This document shows positions 37,191 to 46,337 of a stretch of 64,000 nucleotides of DNA, piece after piece. The notes under the pieces were generated by a model. The model was not told the DNA's origin and did no database searches. It saw only the letters and a list, made by a program, of their open reading frames with translations. This DNA comes from Sulfuricella sp. (lineage in GTDB: Bacteria; Pseudomonadota; Gammaproteobacteria; Burkholderiales; Sulfuricellaceae): assembly GCA_023266195.1 (NCBI GenBank), contig JAHFRP010000004.1:62001-126000 (forward strand), written 5' to 3'. Position 1 is the stretch's first letter. Each line of letters opens with the position of its first letter. Both the position numbers and the translations under genes were made by a program.

Positions 37191-37757
37191 ATGAAAACAA
37201 GACTTTTGGCCCTCTTCTTCGGCCTGTGCTTTTCCCTCTCCGCCTTCGCCGCCAATCCCATGGTGGAAATGGAGACCAACCTCGGCAGCTTCACGCTGGA
37301 GCTGTATCCGGACAAGGCGCCGAAGACGGTGGAAAACTTCCTGAAATACGTCAAGGGCGGCTTTTACCAGGGCACGGTGTTCCATCGCGTGATCGACAAT
37401 TTCATGATCCAGGGCGGCGGCTTCGACGCCAGCCTGCGCGAGAAGGAAACCTTCTACCCGATCCGGAACGAAGCCGACAACGGCCTGAAGAACGAAACCT
37501 ACACCATCGCCATGGCGCGGACGATGGACCCCCACTCCGCCGCCGCGCAGTTCTTCATCAACGTGAAGGACAATGCCTTTCTCGATTTCACCGTGCCGAA
37601 GGGCCAGGGCTGGGGTTACGCCGTGTTCGGCAAAGTGGTGAAAGGCCAGGACACGATCATGAAAATCGCCAGGGTGCGCACCGGCGCGCGCGGCCCGTTC
37701 CCCTCCAACGCGCCGCTGGGGAACGTGGTGATCGAAAATGTGAGACTTCTTCCATAA
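37191..37757 (+). CDS. ppiA: Periplasmic cyclophilin-type peptidyl-prolyl isomerase
   Basis: VEMETNLGSFTLELYPDKAPKTVENFLKYV...GTVFHRVIDNFMIQGGGF; signal peptide. Confidence 0.92.
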   Translation: MKTRLLALFFGLCFSLSAFAANPMVEMETNLGSFTLELYPDKAPKTVENFLKYVKGGFYQGTVFHRVIDNFMIQGGGFDASLREKETFYPIRNEADNGLKNETYTIAMARTMDPHSAAAQFFINVKDNAFLDFTVPKGQGWGYAVFGKVVKGQDTIMKIARVRTGARGPFPSNAPLGNVVIENVRLLP

Positions 37758-37833
37758 CCCTCTGACAAACAATAAGATCGACAAGGCGGAGTGGGAAGCT
37801 CCTGCCAGGCGAAAACCTGATTGGCCCGCTATC

Positions 37834-39612
37834 ATGCCCACTACTTACACCTGGCCTTCCATCCTTGCCATCGTGCGCGAGCACAAGAAGGGGCTGATCA
37901 GTGCGCATCTCGTCGCCATCCTGGCCGCGCTGGCGAGCGTGCCGATCCCGCTGCTGATGCCGCTCCTGGTCGACGAAGTGCTGCTGCACCGGCCGGGAAC
38001 CATGGTGACGTGGGTCAACGGCCTGTTCCCCGCCGCCTGGCACGGCCCGGCGCTGTATATCGGCGCGGTGCTGGCGGTCACGCTGTTGCTGCGATTCACC
38101 ACGCTGGTGCTGGGCGTGTGGCAGACGCGCAACTTCACCCTGATCGCCAAGGATGTGGTCTACCGCATGCGCGAACAGATGCTGCTGCGCCTGTCGCGCA
38201 TCGCCATGTCGGAATACGAAACCCTCGGCAGCGGCGCGGTGGCGTCCCATTTCGTCAAGGATCTGGACGCGGTGGACAGCTTCATCGGCGCGTCGGTGTC
38301 GAAATTCCTGGTCGCCGTGCTCTCCATCGCCGGCACCGCCGTGGTGCTGTTGTGGATGAACTGGCAGCTGGCGCTGTTCATCCTGCTGCTCAACCCGGCG
38401 GTGGTGTATTTCACCATGGTGCTGGGCAAGCGGGTGAAAGACCTGAAACGGGAGGAGAACAGCGCCTTCGAGCTGTTCCAGCAATCGCTGGCCGAAACCC
38501 TCGACGCGATCCAGCAGATCCGCGCCATCAACCGCGAACGCCATTACATCGGCCGGGTGATCGACACCGCGCGCGGCATCCGCACCCACGCCGCCGCCTT
38601 CTCCTGGAAAAGCGACGCCGCCGGACGGCTGTCGTTCATGGTGTTCCTGTTCGGCTTCGACGTGTTCCGCGCCATCAGCATGCTGATGGTGGTGTATTCC
38701 GACCTTTCCGTCGGCCGGATGATGGCGGTGTTCGGCTACCTCTGGTTCATGATGGGGCCGGTGCAGGAAATCCTCGGCATCCAGTATGCCTACTACGGCG
38801 CCAAGGCCGCGCTGGCGCGCATCAACCGCCTGCTCGGGCTAAAGGAGGAACCGCATTATCCGCATCTAAAAAACCCCTTTGCAGGCCACCACACCGTCGG
38901 CGTCGAAGTGGCGGACGTCCGCTTCAGCTACGGCGAAACGCCGGTGCTGAACGGCGTCAGCCTGGCCATCCAGCCGGGCGAAAAAGTGGCTCTGGTGGGT
39001 GCTTCCGGCGGCGGAAAATCGACCCTGGTGCAGGTGATCCTGGGGCTTTATCCGCCCCAGTCGGGGACGGTCGGTTTCGACGGCGTGCCAACCACCGAAA
39101 TCGGCCTGGAAGTGGTGCGCAGCCACGTCGCCACCGTGCTGCAGCACCCCGCGCTGTTCAACGACACGGTGCGGATGAACCTGACCCTGGGCCGCGAACT
39201 CACCGACGAGCAATTGTGGCAGGCGCTGGAAGTGGCGCAGCTGGCCGCCACCGTGCGCGAACTGCCGCATGGGCTCGACACCATCGTCGGACGCCAGGGC
39301 GTGCGCCTCTCTGGCGGCCAGCGCCAGCGCCTGGCGATCGCGCGCATGATCCTGTCCGACCCGCAGGTGGTGATCCTCGACGAAGCCACCTCGGCGCTCG
39401 ACGCGGAAACCGAAGCGAAGCTGCACGAAGCCCTGCGCGCCTTCCTCAAGGACCGCACCACCCTGATCATCGCCCACCGCCTGAGCGCGGTGAAACAGGC
39501 CGACCGGGTCTACGTCTTCGACAGCGGCCAGATCATCGAACAGGGCGCCCACGACGAGCTGATCCGCAACAATGGGCTCTACAGCCGGCTGTATGGAAGG
39601 CTGCAACATTGA
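37834..39612 (+). CDS. ABC transporter, fused permease/ATP-binding protein
   Basis: TM region; VALVGASGGGKSTLVQVILGLY Walker A, LSGGQRQRLAIARMIL signature, VVILDEATSALD Walker B. Confidence 0.93.
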   Translation: MPTTYTWPSILAIVREHKKGLISAHLVAILAALASVPIPLLMPLLVDEVLLHRPGTMVTWVNGLFPAAWHGPALYIGAVLAVTLLLRFTTLVLGVWQTRNFTLIAKDVVYRMREQMLLRLSRIAMSEYETLGSGAVASHFVKDLDAVDSFIGASVSKFLVAVLSIAGTAVVLLWMNWQLALFILLLNPAVVYFTMVLGKRVKDLKREENSAFELFQQSLAETLDAIQQIRAINRERHYIGRVIDTARGIRTHAAAFSWKSDAAGRLSFMVFLFGFDVFRAISMLMVVYSDLSVGRMMAVFGYLWFMMGPVQEILGIQYAYYGAKAALARINRLLGLKEEPHYPHLKNPFAGHHTVGVEVADVRFSYGETPVLNGVSLAIQPGEKVALVGASGGGKSTLVQVILGLYPPQSGTVGFDGVPTTEIGLEVVRSHVATVLQHPALFNDTVRMNLTLGRELTDEQLWQALEVAQLAATVRELPHGLDTIVGRQGVRLSGGQRQRLAIARMILSDPQVVILDEATSALDAETEAKLHEALRAFLKDRTTLIIAHRLSAVKQADRVYVFDSGQIIEQGAHDELIRNNGLYSRLYGRLQH

Positions 39613-39624
39613 TCATTGATGCAA

Positions 39625-39702
39625 TTAACCGCCGATTAACGCCAATAAACACAGATTACTCCCTGGAAGTATCGGTGTTTATTGGCGTTAATCGGCGGTT
39701 AA
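39625..39702. repeat. Long perfect inverted repeat
   Basis: TTAACCGCCGATTAACGCCAATAAACAC / GTGTTTATTGGCGTTAATCGGCGGTTAA (28-bp arms, 22-nt loop); one arm resembles ~18997-19033. Confidence 0.85.
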
Positions 39703-39723
39703 ACAAGTGTTTAAGGTGACGCC

Positions 39724-40131
39724 ATGCCAAGAATCATCTCCGCCCTGCTCCTCCTCGCCGCCCTGGCCGGCTGCGCCACCACCATGCCGTGGACCGACTC
39801 GCGCCAGGACACGCTGCGCCAGGAAGCGGAATATCTGTCCGGCCTGGTCAAAACCCATAAAATCACCAAAACGCAGGCCGCCGACCGGCTCAACATCAAG
39901 CGGGTCGCGCTGATCGGCCATAATGCCTACGACGACGAGGTGTTCGATTATTACCACCACCTCGCCGAGGAACGCGACCACAACCGCATCGGCCAGGCCG
40001 AGTCGCAATCGCTGATGAAGAAGAAACTGGCCGAAGTGCGCGCCCGCTACCAACAGGAGAAAGAAAAACCCCGCAAGGCGCCGGTGTTTACCGACTTCGT
40101 GATGGAGTTGTATGGGTTGCCGGCGCTGTAA
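39724..40131 (+). CDS. Hypothetical lipoprotein
   Basis: LLLAALAGCATT lipobox. Confidence 0.75.
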   Translation: MPRIISALLLLAALAGCATTMPWTDSRQDTLRQEAEYLSGLVKTHKITKTQAADRLNIKRVALIGHNAYDDEVFDYYHHLAEERDHNRIGQAESQSLMKKKLAEVRARYQQEKEKPRKAPVFTDFVMELYGLPAL

Positions 40132-40167
40132 TAGTGAAGAACCAGCTACGTCCGCTACCAGCGCACC

Positions 40168-40422
40168 TTACGCGCGCTTTGCAACAAGCGGGAATTGGCT
40201 GGGGTCAAGGATGGACTCAAGCGCCAAATCCACGTCGAGTAGCGGCCAATAGAGGTGGTTCTTGCCCGGCCTCTCTATGGTCGTAATCTCATCAAGGGTG
40301 GCTTGCTTGAACCAAGGGAACTCTGAAAATGCGACAAAAATCTCCTCATCATCCAGCAGCAGCCAGAACCCCTTATTAGAGGCGAGAGAAACTTCAATTT
40401 CCGAAGTGCTTGTGCCAAGCAT
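40168..40422 (-). CDS. DUF2442-like protein
   Basis: SEIEVSLASNKGFWLLLDDEEIFVAFSEFPWFKQATLDEI...HLYWPLLDVDLALESI. Confidence 0.8.
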   Translation of the reverse strand: MLGTSTSEIEVSLASNKGFWLLLDDEEIFVAFSEFPWFKQATLDEITTIERPGKNHLYWPLLDVDLALESILDPSQFPLVAKRA

Positions 40423-40483
40423 GGACAATCTCCTCGATGTGTTGCTGAACCAATGAAAAAGCTTCACTCCGCCTGTGTAGCGG

Positions 40484-40490
40484 GTTAGGC
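40484..40490 (-). repeat. attC R''-type core box (GCCTAAC) containing the stop codon of the upstream cassette gene
   Basis: Minus-strand GCCTAAC; TAA of the 40485-41033 gene lies inside the box; matching L'/R' arm not clear. Confidence 0.4.
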
Positions 40491-41033
40491 CGCGGATTCA
40501 CGGTTCTTGACATAGTAGGCGAGCATTTCTGCAATGTCAGTTCCGGCACCACCTTTGTGTGCAGCTACTTCATCGTTGCAAAGCGAGGCCAGAACAGAAT
40601 AGAACGTATGCATTTTTATCCCTTTGTCGCGGATGAGGTCAAGTTCTTCTGGGTGACGGACAGAACCATGAACAAACTCAAGTGACCACGACAAACCAGG
40701 CCACGCCCTGTTTCCGGCTTTAACCTTCCCCGGAGAGTGAAACTTCTTTTCCACCCATGCGGAAACAGCCACTTCCAAAACGTCTCGGGGACGAGCCCAG
40801 GCAGAAGTCTTGGATTTGCCGAGCACCTTTACCTGTGCCTCTGTGAGCGACGAAATATAAGCGATTGGGTTCGTGCTGACCTGTACTTCAACGTGGCGAG
40901 CTTCAAGCCCCGACTCGCCCTGACGGACGGCAAGAAGGTCCATTTCGCTCACACCGAAGCGGGCGCCACGAATGGTGAAGTAGCCGTCGCGGTTCAACCA
41001 TTCTTCAACAAGCGATTCAGCGAGGAGAGACAT
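40485..41033 (-). CDS. Cassette-type hypothetical protein, possible PD-(D/E)xK-like fold
   Basis: LLAESLVEEWLNRDGYFTIRGARFGVSEMDLLAVR...EARHVEVQVS. Confidence 0.65.
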   Translation of the reverse strand: MSLLAESLVEEWLNRDGYFTIRGARFGVSEMDLLAVRQGESGLEARHVEVQVSTNPIAYISSLTEAQVKVLGKSKTSAWARPRDVLEVAVSAWVEKKFHSPGKVKAGNRAWPGLSWSLEFVHGSVRHPEELDLIRDKGIKMHTFYSVLASLCNDEVAAHKGGAGTDIAEMLAYYVKNRESAA

Positions 41034-41769
41034 GTCTCTTCGGCCCAACGTCTGAGTTCAACGGGGGCGCGCCACCGATAGAGCCCCCTGGATTATAGAA
41101 ATGCTTTCGGTATGCATCGGAAAACCTCCATGTTGCATGGCCGTAACGGTAGCGGGCCATGTCAAAGACGGGCGAAATTGGTGCGTCTTCAATTGGATGA
41201 CATACGAATTGTGTGGCTACTTCGCAGAAGGCCGCAAGCGCCGTGGCTGCCGCCCGTTTTTGAACACCAAGATAGTCAGCGACCTGATTGATTGAAAGGA
41301 AGCCATCAACAACTGTGCGACGGCCAGGCAAAAGCCGCTCTATTGGCGAATTGTTGACGGTTGCCGCAATCATGCCGTACAGAACCTTTCGGTTTCGGAG
41401 AGAAGCCTTGGGTTGGTAGTGAGCGCCCAGGACCGTATTACTCAGGAAGATTCCCTCTGACATAGTGCAGTTCTCTTCTTCGAACGCGGCAATTTCCAGC
41501 GACAAAGTCTTTGCAATTTCTGGCGAGACCCGGAAAAACTCTTTCGAGTTGTTTACGCGCTGATCGTCAAGTACAAGATGTAGCCGGCGCTCGGCTTGGG
41601 AAACACCACGCACAGGACAGGCAAAGGAAACACTGAATGGAGCTGGAATTGCAGCCATTTTGCTGAGTACCTGTGCCCGGCGCTCTGGGGACAGGCGCGT
41701 GAGACCGATCTTCACACAGTCTGGCGGAAGCATAGGATTGCTCAGAACGTAGATGTACCCCGTCAGCAT
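41017..41769 (-). CDS. GIY-YIG/T5orf172-like domain protein
   Basis: MLTGYIYVLSNPMLPPDCVKIGLTRLSPERRAQVLS; ORF reads through the downstream attC-like 3' half. Confidence 0.7.
   Translation of the reverse strand: MLTGYIYVLSNPMLPPDCVKIGLTRLSPERRAQVLSKMAAIPAPFSVSFACPVRGVSQAERRLHLVLDDQRVNNSKEFFRVSPEIAKTLSLEIAAFEEENCTMSEGIFLSNTVLGAHYQPKASLRNRKVLYGMIAATVNNSPIERLLPGRRTVVDGFLSINQVADYLGVQKRAAATALAAFCEVATQFVCHPIEDAPISPVFDMARYRYGHATWRFSDAYRKHFYNPGGSIGGAPPLNSDVGPKRHVSPR
41043..41100 (-). repeat. attC-like site, 3' half canonical
   Basis: Minus strand ...GGGGGCtctatcggtggcgcGCCCCCGTTGAACTCAGACGTTGGGC; L' arm plus R' GTTGGGC, weak R''. Confidence 0.5.
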
Positions 41770-41774
41770 AAGAT

Positions 41775-41840
41775 GGTTAACGTGGAGTTGAGGCGCCTGC
41801 ACGGCTTTTCGCGCAGGTCGCCTCGAACGCAGGGTTAGGG
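41775..41840 (-). repeat. attC site
   Basis: Minus strand CCCTAACCCTGCGTTCGAGGCGACCTGCGCGaaaaGCCGTGCAGGCGCCTCAACTCCACGTTAACC; paired arms with extrahelical bases. Confidence 0.72.
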
Positions 41841-41844
41841 CGCA

Positions 41845-42291
41845 TTACTTCAACTCCGACCACAGTTTGGCGACATGCTCTTCTGAATTTGGCACGTGAT
41901 ACCTGTTCCCGAGCGAGTCCTCAACCCACAAGCATTCAAAAAGAATATCGTCGTTATCGAGATCAAAACTCACGGTATCTTCCTTCTCGATCGTATGCTC
42001 GTAGCGCTCGTGCTCACCAAGACGAAGCCCACCCTTATCCTGGCCCAGGAATGTGGCGGACCATTTTCCAATCTTGGATGTTCCACCAAGCAGCCGAAGA
42101 ATCACCGGCCTTCGACCCGTGTTCGTCAGCGTGAGAACAATTCGATCCGGACCATATTCGGATGCCCAAAGAAAACGACTTGAGACCTTGAGCCGCGGTC
42201 GATCACGGAACGCGACATATGCGGAAACACTGAGACTTCCGAGTGAGGCCACGAGAGCAACGGAAGATAGGACGTCTGAGTAACTTGGCAT
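41845..42291 (-). CDS. Cassette-type hypothetical protein with N-terminal TM segment
   Basis: VLSSVALVASLGSLSVSAYVAF; bounded by CCTAAC/GTTAGGGC boxes. Confidence 0.65.
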   Translation of the reverse strand: MPSYSDVLSSVALVASLGSLSVSAYVAFRDRPRLKVSSRFLWASEYGPDRIVLTLTNTGRRPVILRLLGGTSKIGKWSATFLGQDKGGLRLGEHERYEHTIEKEDTVSFDLDNDDILFECLWVEDSLGNRYHVPNSEEHVAKLWSELK

Positions 42292-42308
42292 GGCGGTATC
42301 GATGATGC

Positions 42309-42316
42309 GCCCTAAC
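42309..42316 (-). repeat. Left boundary core box of the first cassette (GTTAGGGC)
   Basis: Minus strand tttacGTTAGGGCgcatc immediately upstream of the first cassette ORF. Confidence 0.5.
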
Positions 42317-42744
42317 GTAAAATCGATTTCAGATTTGAAAGATTACCAGGCACTTCGTGCCGGGTAATCTTTTGCGAAGGTGGCATTTGTATTGACTAAC
42401 ATCATTTTATAAACAAACGCGGCACCTCGTCCACTGGGTTGCGGCGCAGCCTCAAATTCACCATCCGATGAATCCTGTAACCCATTAGCATGGTAGCGCG
42501 GAAGACATGAATCGGGCAACTTGTTGCCGAATCGCGGTTTTGTGCGCTTCGCACGCTGCTCTGGTGCCGGTTGCGCCCGGCGGACGGATTGCCCCCGGCT
42601 ATCGATCATCCGCGCGAAGCGCACAAAATCAAAGCCCTAAAGAGGCTCAGATCAAACGTCAAGCGGGAACCCCATCCTCCTGAAAACACCTGGGTTCCCG
42701 TCTTCGCGGGAATGACGGACTCCGAAAAAATCGGCGCCTCCAAG

Positions 42745-43305
42745 CTACCCTTCCAGCGTCCGATAAGCCACCTCCACCACCTCGATCTCTTCCTTTCCCC
42801 CCGGCGTCTGCAAAATCACCACGTCCCCCTCGCGCGCCTTGAGCAGCGCCCGCGCCAGCGGCGACACCCAGCTGATGCGGCCGCGCCCGGCATCGGCTTC
42901 GTCCACGCCGACGATGCTGTAGGTGTGTTCCTCGCCGTCCCGGCCGCACACCGTCACCGTGGCGCCGAAAAATATCTGGTCGCAGTCCTCGCGCGCGCCC
43001 GGATCGACCACTTCGGAATTTTCCAGGCGCTTGGACAGGAAGCGGATGCGCCGGTCGATTTCGCGCAGGCGCTTCTTGCCGTAGATGTAGTCGCCGTTTT
43101 CCGAGCGGTCGCCGTTGGAAGCGGCCCAGGTGATGGTCTTCACCAGTTCGGGGCGCTCTTCCTTCCACAGCTGGTCGAATTCGTCCTTGAGCGCGCGATA
43201 GCCTGCCGGGGTAATGTAGTTCTTCAGCCCCTGCGGCAGTTGCGCCGCGGGCGCCAGGTCATCCTCGTCGTCGCCGTCCGCTTCCCTGGTAAATGCCTTG
43301 CTCAT
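42745..43305 (-). CDS. greB: Transcription elongation factor GreB
   Basis: YITPAGYRALKDEFDQLWKEERPELVKTITWAASNGDRSENGDYIYGKKRLREIDRRIRFL. Confidence 0.95.
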   Translation of the reverse strand: MSKAFTREADGDDEDDLAPAAQLPQGLKNYITPAGYRALKDEFDQLWKEERPELVKTITWAASNGDRSENGDYIYGKKRLREIDRRIRFLSKRLENSEVVDPGAREDCDQIFFGATVTVCGRDGEEHTYSIVGVDEADAGRGRISWVSPLARALLKAREGDVVILQTPGGKEEIEVVEVAYRTLEG

Positions 43306-43946
43306 GATTGTCCCAGCTCTTCCAGTGATTCCGCCGCGATCTCGCGCACTTCCTTGTCCTCGTCGTCGAGGCAGGCGCGCAGCCAGGGGATGACGGCGGC
43401 GGCGCCGATCAGAGACAGAAAATGGCAGGCATCCGCGCGGGTAAGCGCATCGCCGCTGCGGGCCAGGGCACCCAGCCCGGGGATCAGGATTTCGGCCAGC
43501 CCGCTATCGTGCAGTTCCTCAAGCACCGCGGCGATCCCCAGGCGCACCGCCATGCTGGTATCCGGCCGCTCCATCAGGCGCACCAGCGCGTGCAGCCGGG
43601 CCGGCTCCTGCCGCGCCATTTCCTCGACGCGGTTGCGGCGGCCGCTTTTCAGCATATCGAAGAAGTAATCCGCCATGCCGTCGAGGCTGTCCGCCCGCCC
43701 GGCCCAGCGCCGCAGTTCGTCGGGCGGCAGCGCTCCCGCCAGCTCGAACGGGCCGATCCGCGCCCATGGCACGGTCTTCACACCGAGTTCCGCCGCGCGG
43801 GCGGGGTGAACCGCCGCGTTGACCACTTCCAGCCGCCCGATCGCGCCTTCCTTGACCAGTCCGGCCAGGCTTTCCAGCACGGCGGGGCAATGCGGGCAGC
43901 CGGGCGCAACAAACAACAGCACATCTGGGATAACGCTCTGGCTCAT
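43302..43946 (-). CDS. Thioredoxin-fold protein with C-terminal HEAT-like repeats
   Basis: LLFVAPGCPHCPAVLESL; AVIPWLRACLDDEDKEVREIAAESLEEL. Confidence 0.8.
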   Translation of the reverse strand: MSQSVIPDVLLFVAPGCPHCPAVLESLAGLVKEGAIGRLEVVNAAVHPARAAELGVKTVPWARIGPFELAGALPPDELRRWAGRADSLDGMADYFFDMLKSGRRNRVEEMARQEPARLHALVRLMERPDTSMAVRLGIAAVLEELHDSGLAEILIPGLGALARSGDALTRADACHFLSLIGAAAVIPWLRACLDDEDKEVREIAAESLEELGQS

Positions 43947-44035
43947 GACGTTCACCGGAAAAATGCGAGGGTGGATTATATTAGCACTTGATGATATTTT
44001 ATCGGATTCAATCCAATTGACCACAGGAGAACAGC

Positions 44036-44407
44036 ATGGCCACCATCGACCTCAACCAGGAAAACTTCGAGGGCATCGTCACCGGCAACGACATGGTGAT
44101 CGTCGATTTCTGGGCGCCGTGGTGCGGTCCGTGCCGTTCATTCGCGCCCACCTACGAGCAGATGTCGGAAAAATTTCCCGGCATCGTCTTCGCCAAGGTC
44201 AACACGGAAGAAGAAACCGAACTGGCGGGCTACTTCCAGATCCGCTCGATCCCGACCCTGATGGTGTTCCGCGAAAACGTCATCATTTACTCCGAACCCG
44301 GCGCGCTGCCGGCCTCCGGCCTGGAACAGCTGATCGAGCAGGCGCAGAGCCTGGATATGGCCGAAGTGCACAAGCAGATCGCCGAGGAAGCCGCCGAGGG
44401 CCAGTAG
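44036..44407 (+). CDS. trxA: Thioredoxin
   Basis: VIVDFWAPWCGPCRSFAPTYEQMSEKFPGIVFAKVNTEEE...IRSIPTLMVFRENV. Confidence 0.88.
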   Translation: MATIDLNQENFEGIVTGNDMVIVDFWAPWCGPCRSFAPTYEQMSEKFPGIVFAKVNTEEETELAGYFQIRSIPTLMVFRENVIIYSEPGALPASGLEQLIEQAQSLDMAEVHKQIAEEAAEGQ

Positions 44408-44434
44408 CCCGCAGAAGCAACGGGATGCATGAGC

Positions 44435-44461
44435 TTGTGGGTATGGCCTCCATGCCCACAA
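44435..44461. terminator. Hairpin between convergent genes
   Basis: TTGTGGGTATGGcctCCATGCCCACAA. Confidence 0.5.
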
Positions 44462-44480
44462 CTCGCCGCCTATCAAGCAA

Positions 44481-45557
44481 CTACCCCGGCAACAATTCCT
44501 GCAGGAAATCCGCCGCCTGCGCGATCCCCTCCGGCTCGACCGGCGCGGCTAAGGGCCGCGCCCACAGCGCCTCCAGCAGGGGCGCGACCGCGCCGGACAA
44601 AAGTGCGTCGCGGTCCGCTTCCAGGCAGCAGCCATGGCGCTCCAGCCACGCCACCAGGCAGGCCGCCTCGGGCCAATCCTCGCGCCCCAGATAAAGCACC
44701 GGCACGCCGTTGCAGGCCGCTTCGGTGAAGCTGCCGTAGCCCGGCTTGGTCAGGAGCGCGTCGCAGGAGGCGAGCACGTCGGTGAAATCCAGGCCGAGAC
44801 TTTCCAGTTCCACCGCGTCGGGATGGCGCACCCGCCAGGACGACTGCACCACCCAGCGCACGCCGGGAATGCGCGGCCAGTTCTCCAGCGGCAGGCGGAA
44901 TGCCAGGCCGCCCATGGCGATCAGCACCAGCTTGTCGCCGGCCGGCAGACCGAGCCGGGCGTCGATCTCGCCGCGGCGGTCGCGCCCCACCCGCGCAATC
45001 GGCCCGATCTCGCGGCCGTTGGGCAAATCCGCCATCGCCATGCTGGGCCGGGGCCGGAGAAAGCATACGGCGCCGCGGTACGCATCGGCGATCTGGCCGT
45101 GGATTTCCTGGGCTTCCGGCCTCTCATGGCAATAATGGCGGTAGATGTCGGCCCAGTTGAGCGAGCACATCGCCACCGCCGGAACGCCGGCCCGCGCCGC
45201 GGCGGCCAGGCTGAGGTAGGGCACGTCGGCGAACACCAGGTCGGGTTCGAGCGCGGCCGTGGCTTCCGCTTCCCGCGCCATCTTGTCCGCCCAGCCATGA
45301 TGGAAAGCCCGGTAGGCCGCGGCGCTCTCCTCCACGTTCACCGTCACCGCATCCGTCATCGCCATGCCGAAATCGAGCGCCCGCGGGATCAGGACGAAAT
45401 CGCAGCGAAAGCGCTGCGCCAGCACCTCGCGCGGGGCGCCGCTGCGCAGCGTGACGCGCAGATCCGGCCGCCGCTCGGCCAGCGCGTTGACCACCGGCGC
45501 GGCCTGCGCGATATGGCCGAAGCCGTGGTAGGAAAGATCGACCAGCAGGTGGGACAA
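44481..45557 (-). CDS. Glycosyltransferase-like protein (UGT/MurG-like fold)
   Basis: DLSYHGFGHIAQAAPVVNALAERRPDLRVTL...LLTKPGYGSFTEAACNGVPVLYL. Confidence 0.75.
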   Translation of the reverse strand: MSHLLVDLSYHGFGHIAQAAPVVNALAERRPDLRVTLRSGAPREVLAQRFRCDFVLIPRALDFGMAMTDAVTVNVEESAAAYRAFHHGWADKMAREAEATAALEPDLVFADVPYLSLAAAARAGVPAVAMCSLNWADIYRHYCHERPEAQEIHGQIADAYRGAVCFLRPRPSMAMADLPNGREIGPIARVGRDRRGEIDARLGLPAGDKLVLIAMGGLAFRLPLENWPRIPGVRWVVQSSWRVRHPDAVELESLGLDFTDVLASCDALLTKPGYGSFTEAACNGVPVLYLGREDWPEAACLVAWLERHGCCLEADRDALLSGAVAPLLEALWARPLAAPVEPEGIAQAADFLQELLPG

Positions 45558-45560
45558 GCG

Positions 45561-46238
45561 CTATGCTTCCGGCGGCAGTTGCAGGATTTCGCGCAGCAGC
45601 GGCACCGTGGCCGGGCGCTGGGTTTCCAGCGAGTGGCGGTCGAGCGCGTCGAGCACCGCCAGCAGGGACGGCAGGTCGCGCCGCCAGTGGCGCAGCAGGT
45701 ATTCCGCCACACCCGCGCCGAGCCGGAAGCCGCGGCTCGCCGCATGGGCATGCAGCGCCTGCGTCTTCTCCTCGTCGCTCAGGCCGTGGACCTGGTATAC
45801 CAACCCCCAGCCGAGACGGGTCACCACATCCGGCCGCAGCGGCAACTGCGCCGGGGCGCACGGACCGCTCGCCAGCAGCCGCCCGCGCCCTTCGCGCAGG
45901 CGGTTGTACAGATTGAACAGGGCGATCTGCCCGTCGCCGTCGAGCCGGCCGACATCGTCCAGCGCCACCACGTCATGCCCGTCCAGATCGCCCGGCAGGG
46001 CAGCGCCGCAGGCGGCGTAGACCGCGCTCCCGCCCCGGCCGGAGACCGCCGCGGCGAACGACTTGAGCAAATGGGTCTTGCCGCTGCTCGGCGCCCCCCA
46101 AAGATAAACGAAGCGCTCCGCCTGGGAACCGTCCGCGCCCTCGCGCAGCGCTTGCAGCAGCTCGGCGTTGCGCCCCGGAACGAAATTATCCAGCGAGGGG
46201 ACGAAATCCGGTGAAATTTCAAGCAGCAGCTGTTTCAT
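45561..46238 (-). CDS. hda: DnaA regulatory inactivator Hda
   Basis: KQLLLEISPDFVPSLDNFVPGRNAELLQAL...YLWGAPSSGKTHLL...DDVGRLDGDGQIALFNLYN. Confidence 0.9.
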   Translation of the reverse strand: MKQLLLEISPDFVPSLDNFVPGRNAELLQALREGADGSQAERFVYLWGAPSSGKTHLLKSFAAAVSGRGGSAVYAACGAALPGDLDGHDVVALDDVGRLDGDGQIALFNLYNRLREGRGRLLASGPCAPAQLPLRPDVVTRLGWGLVYQVHGLSDEEKTQALHAHAASRGFRLGAGVAEYLLRHWRRDLPSLLAVLDALDRHSLETQRPATVPLLREILQLPPEA

Positions 46239-46337
46239 TTTAAATGCCAAATCAATGGGATTGCCCTCTATTCTAGCAGTTTGCACCGGATGGGCTACAA
46301 TCCCGATTCCGTTACTCAGCTCGCCCGCATCCAGCCG

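Noticed and set aside
42343-42624. 93-aa minus-strand ORF between the cassette array and greB
   Set aside because: Overlaps hairpin/repeat sequence, poor composition and no recognisable domain; treated as non-coding.
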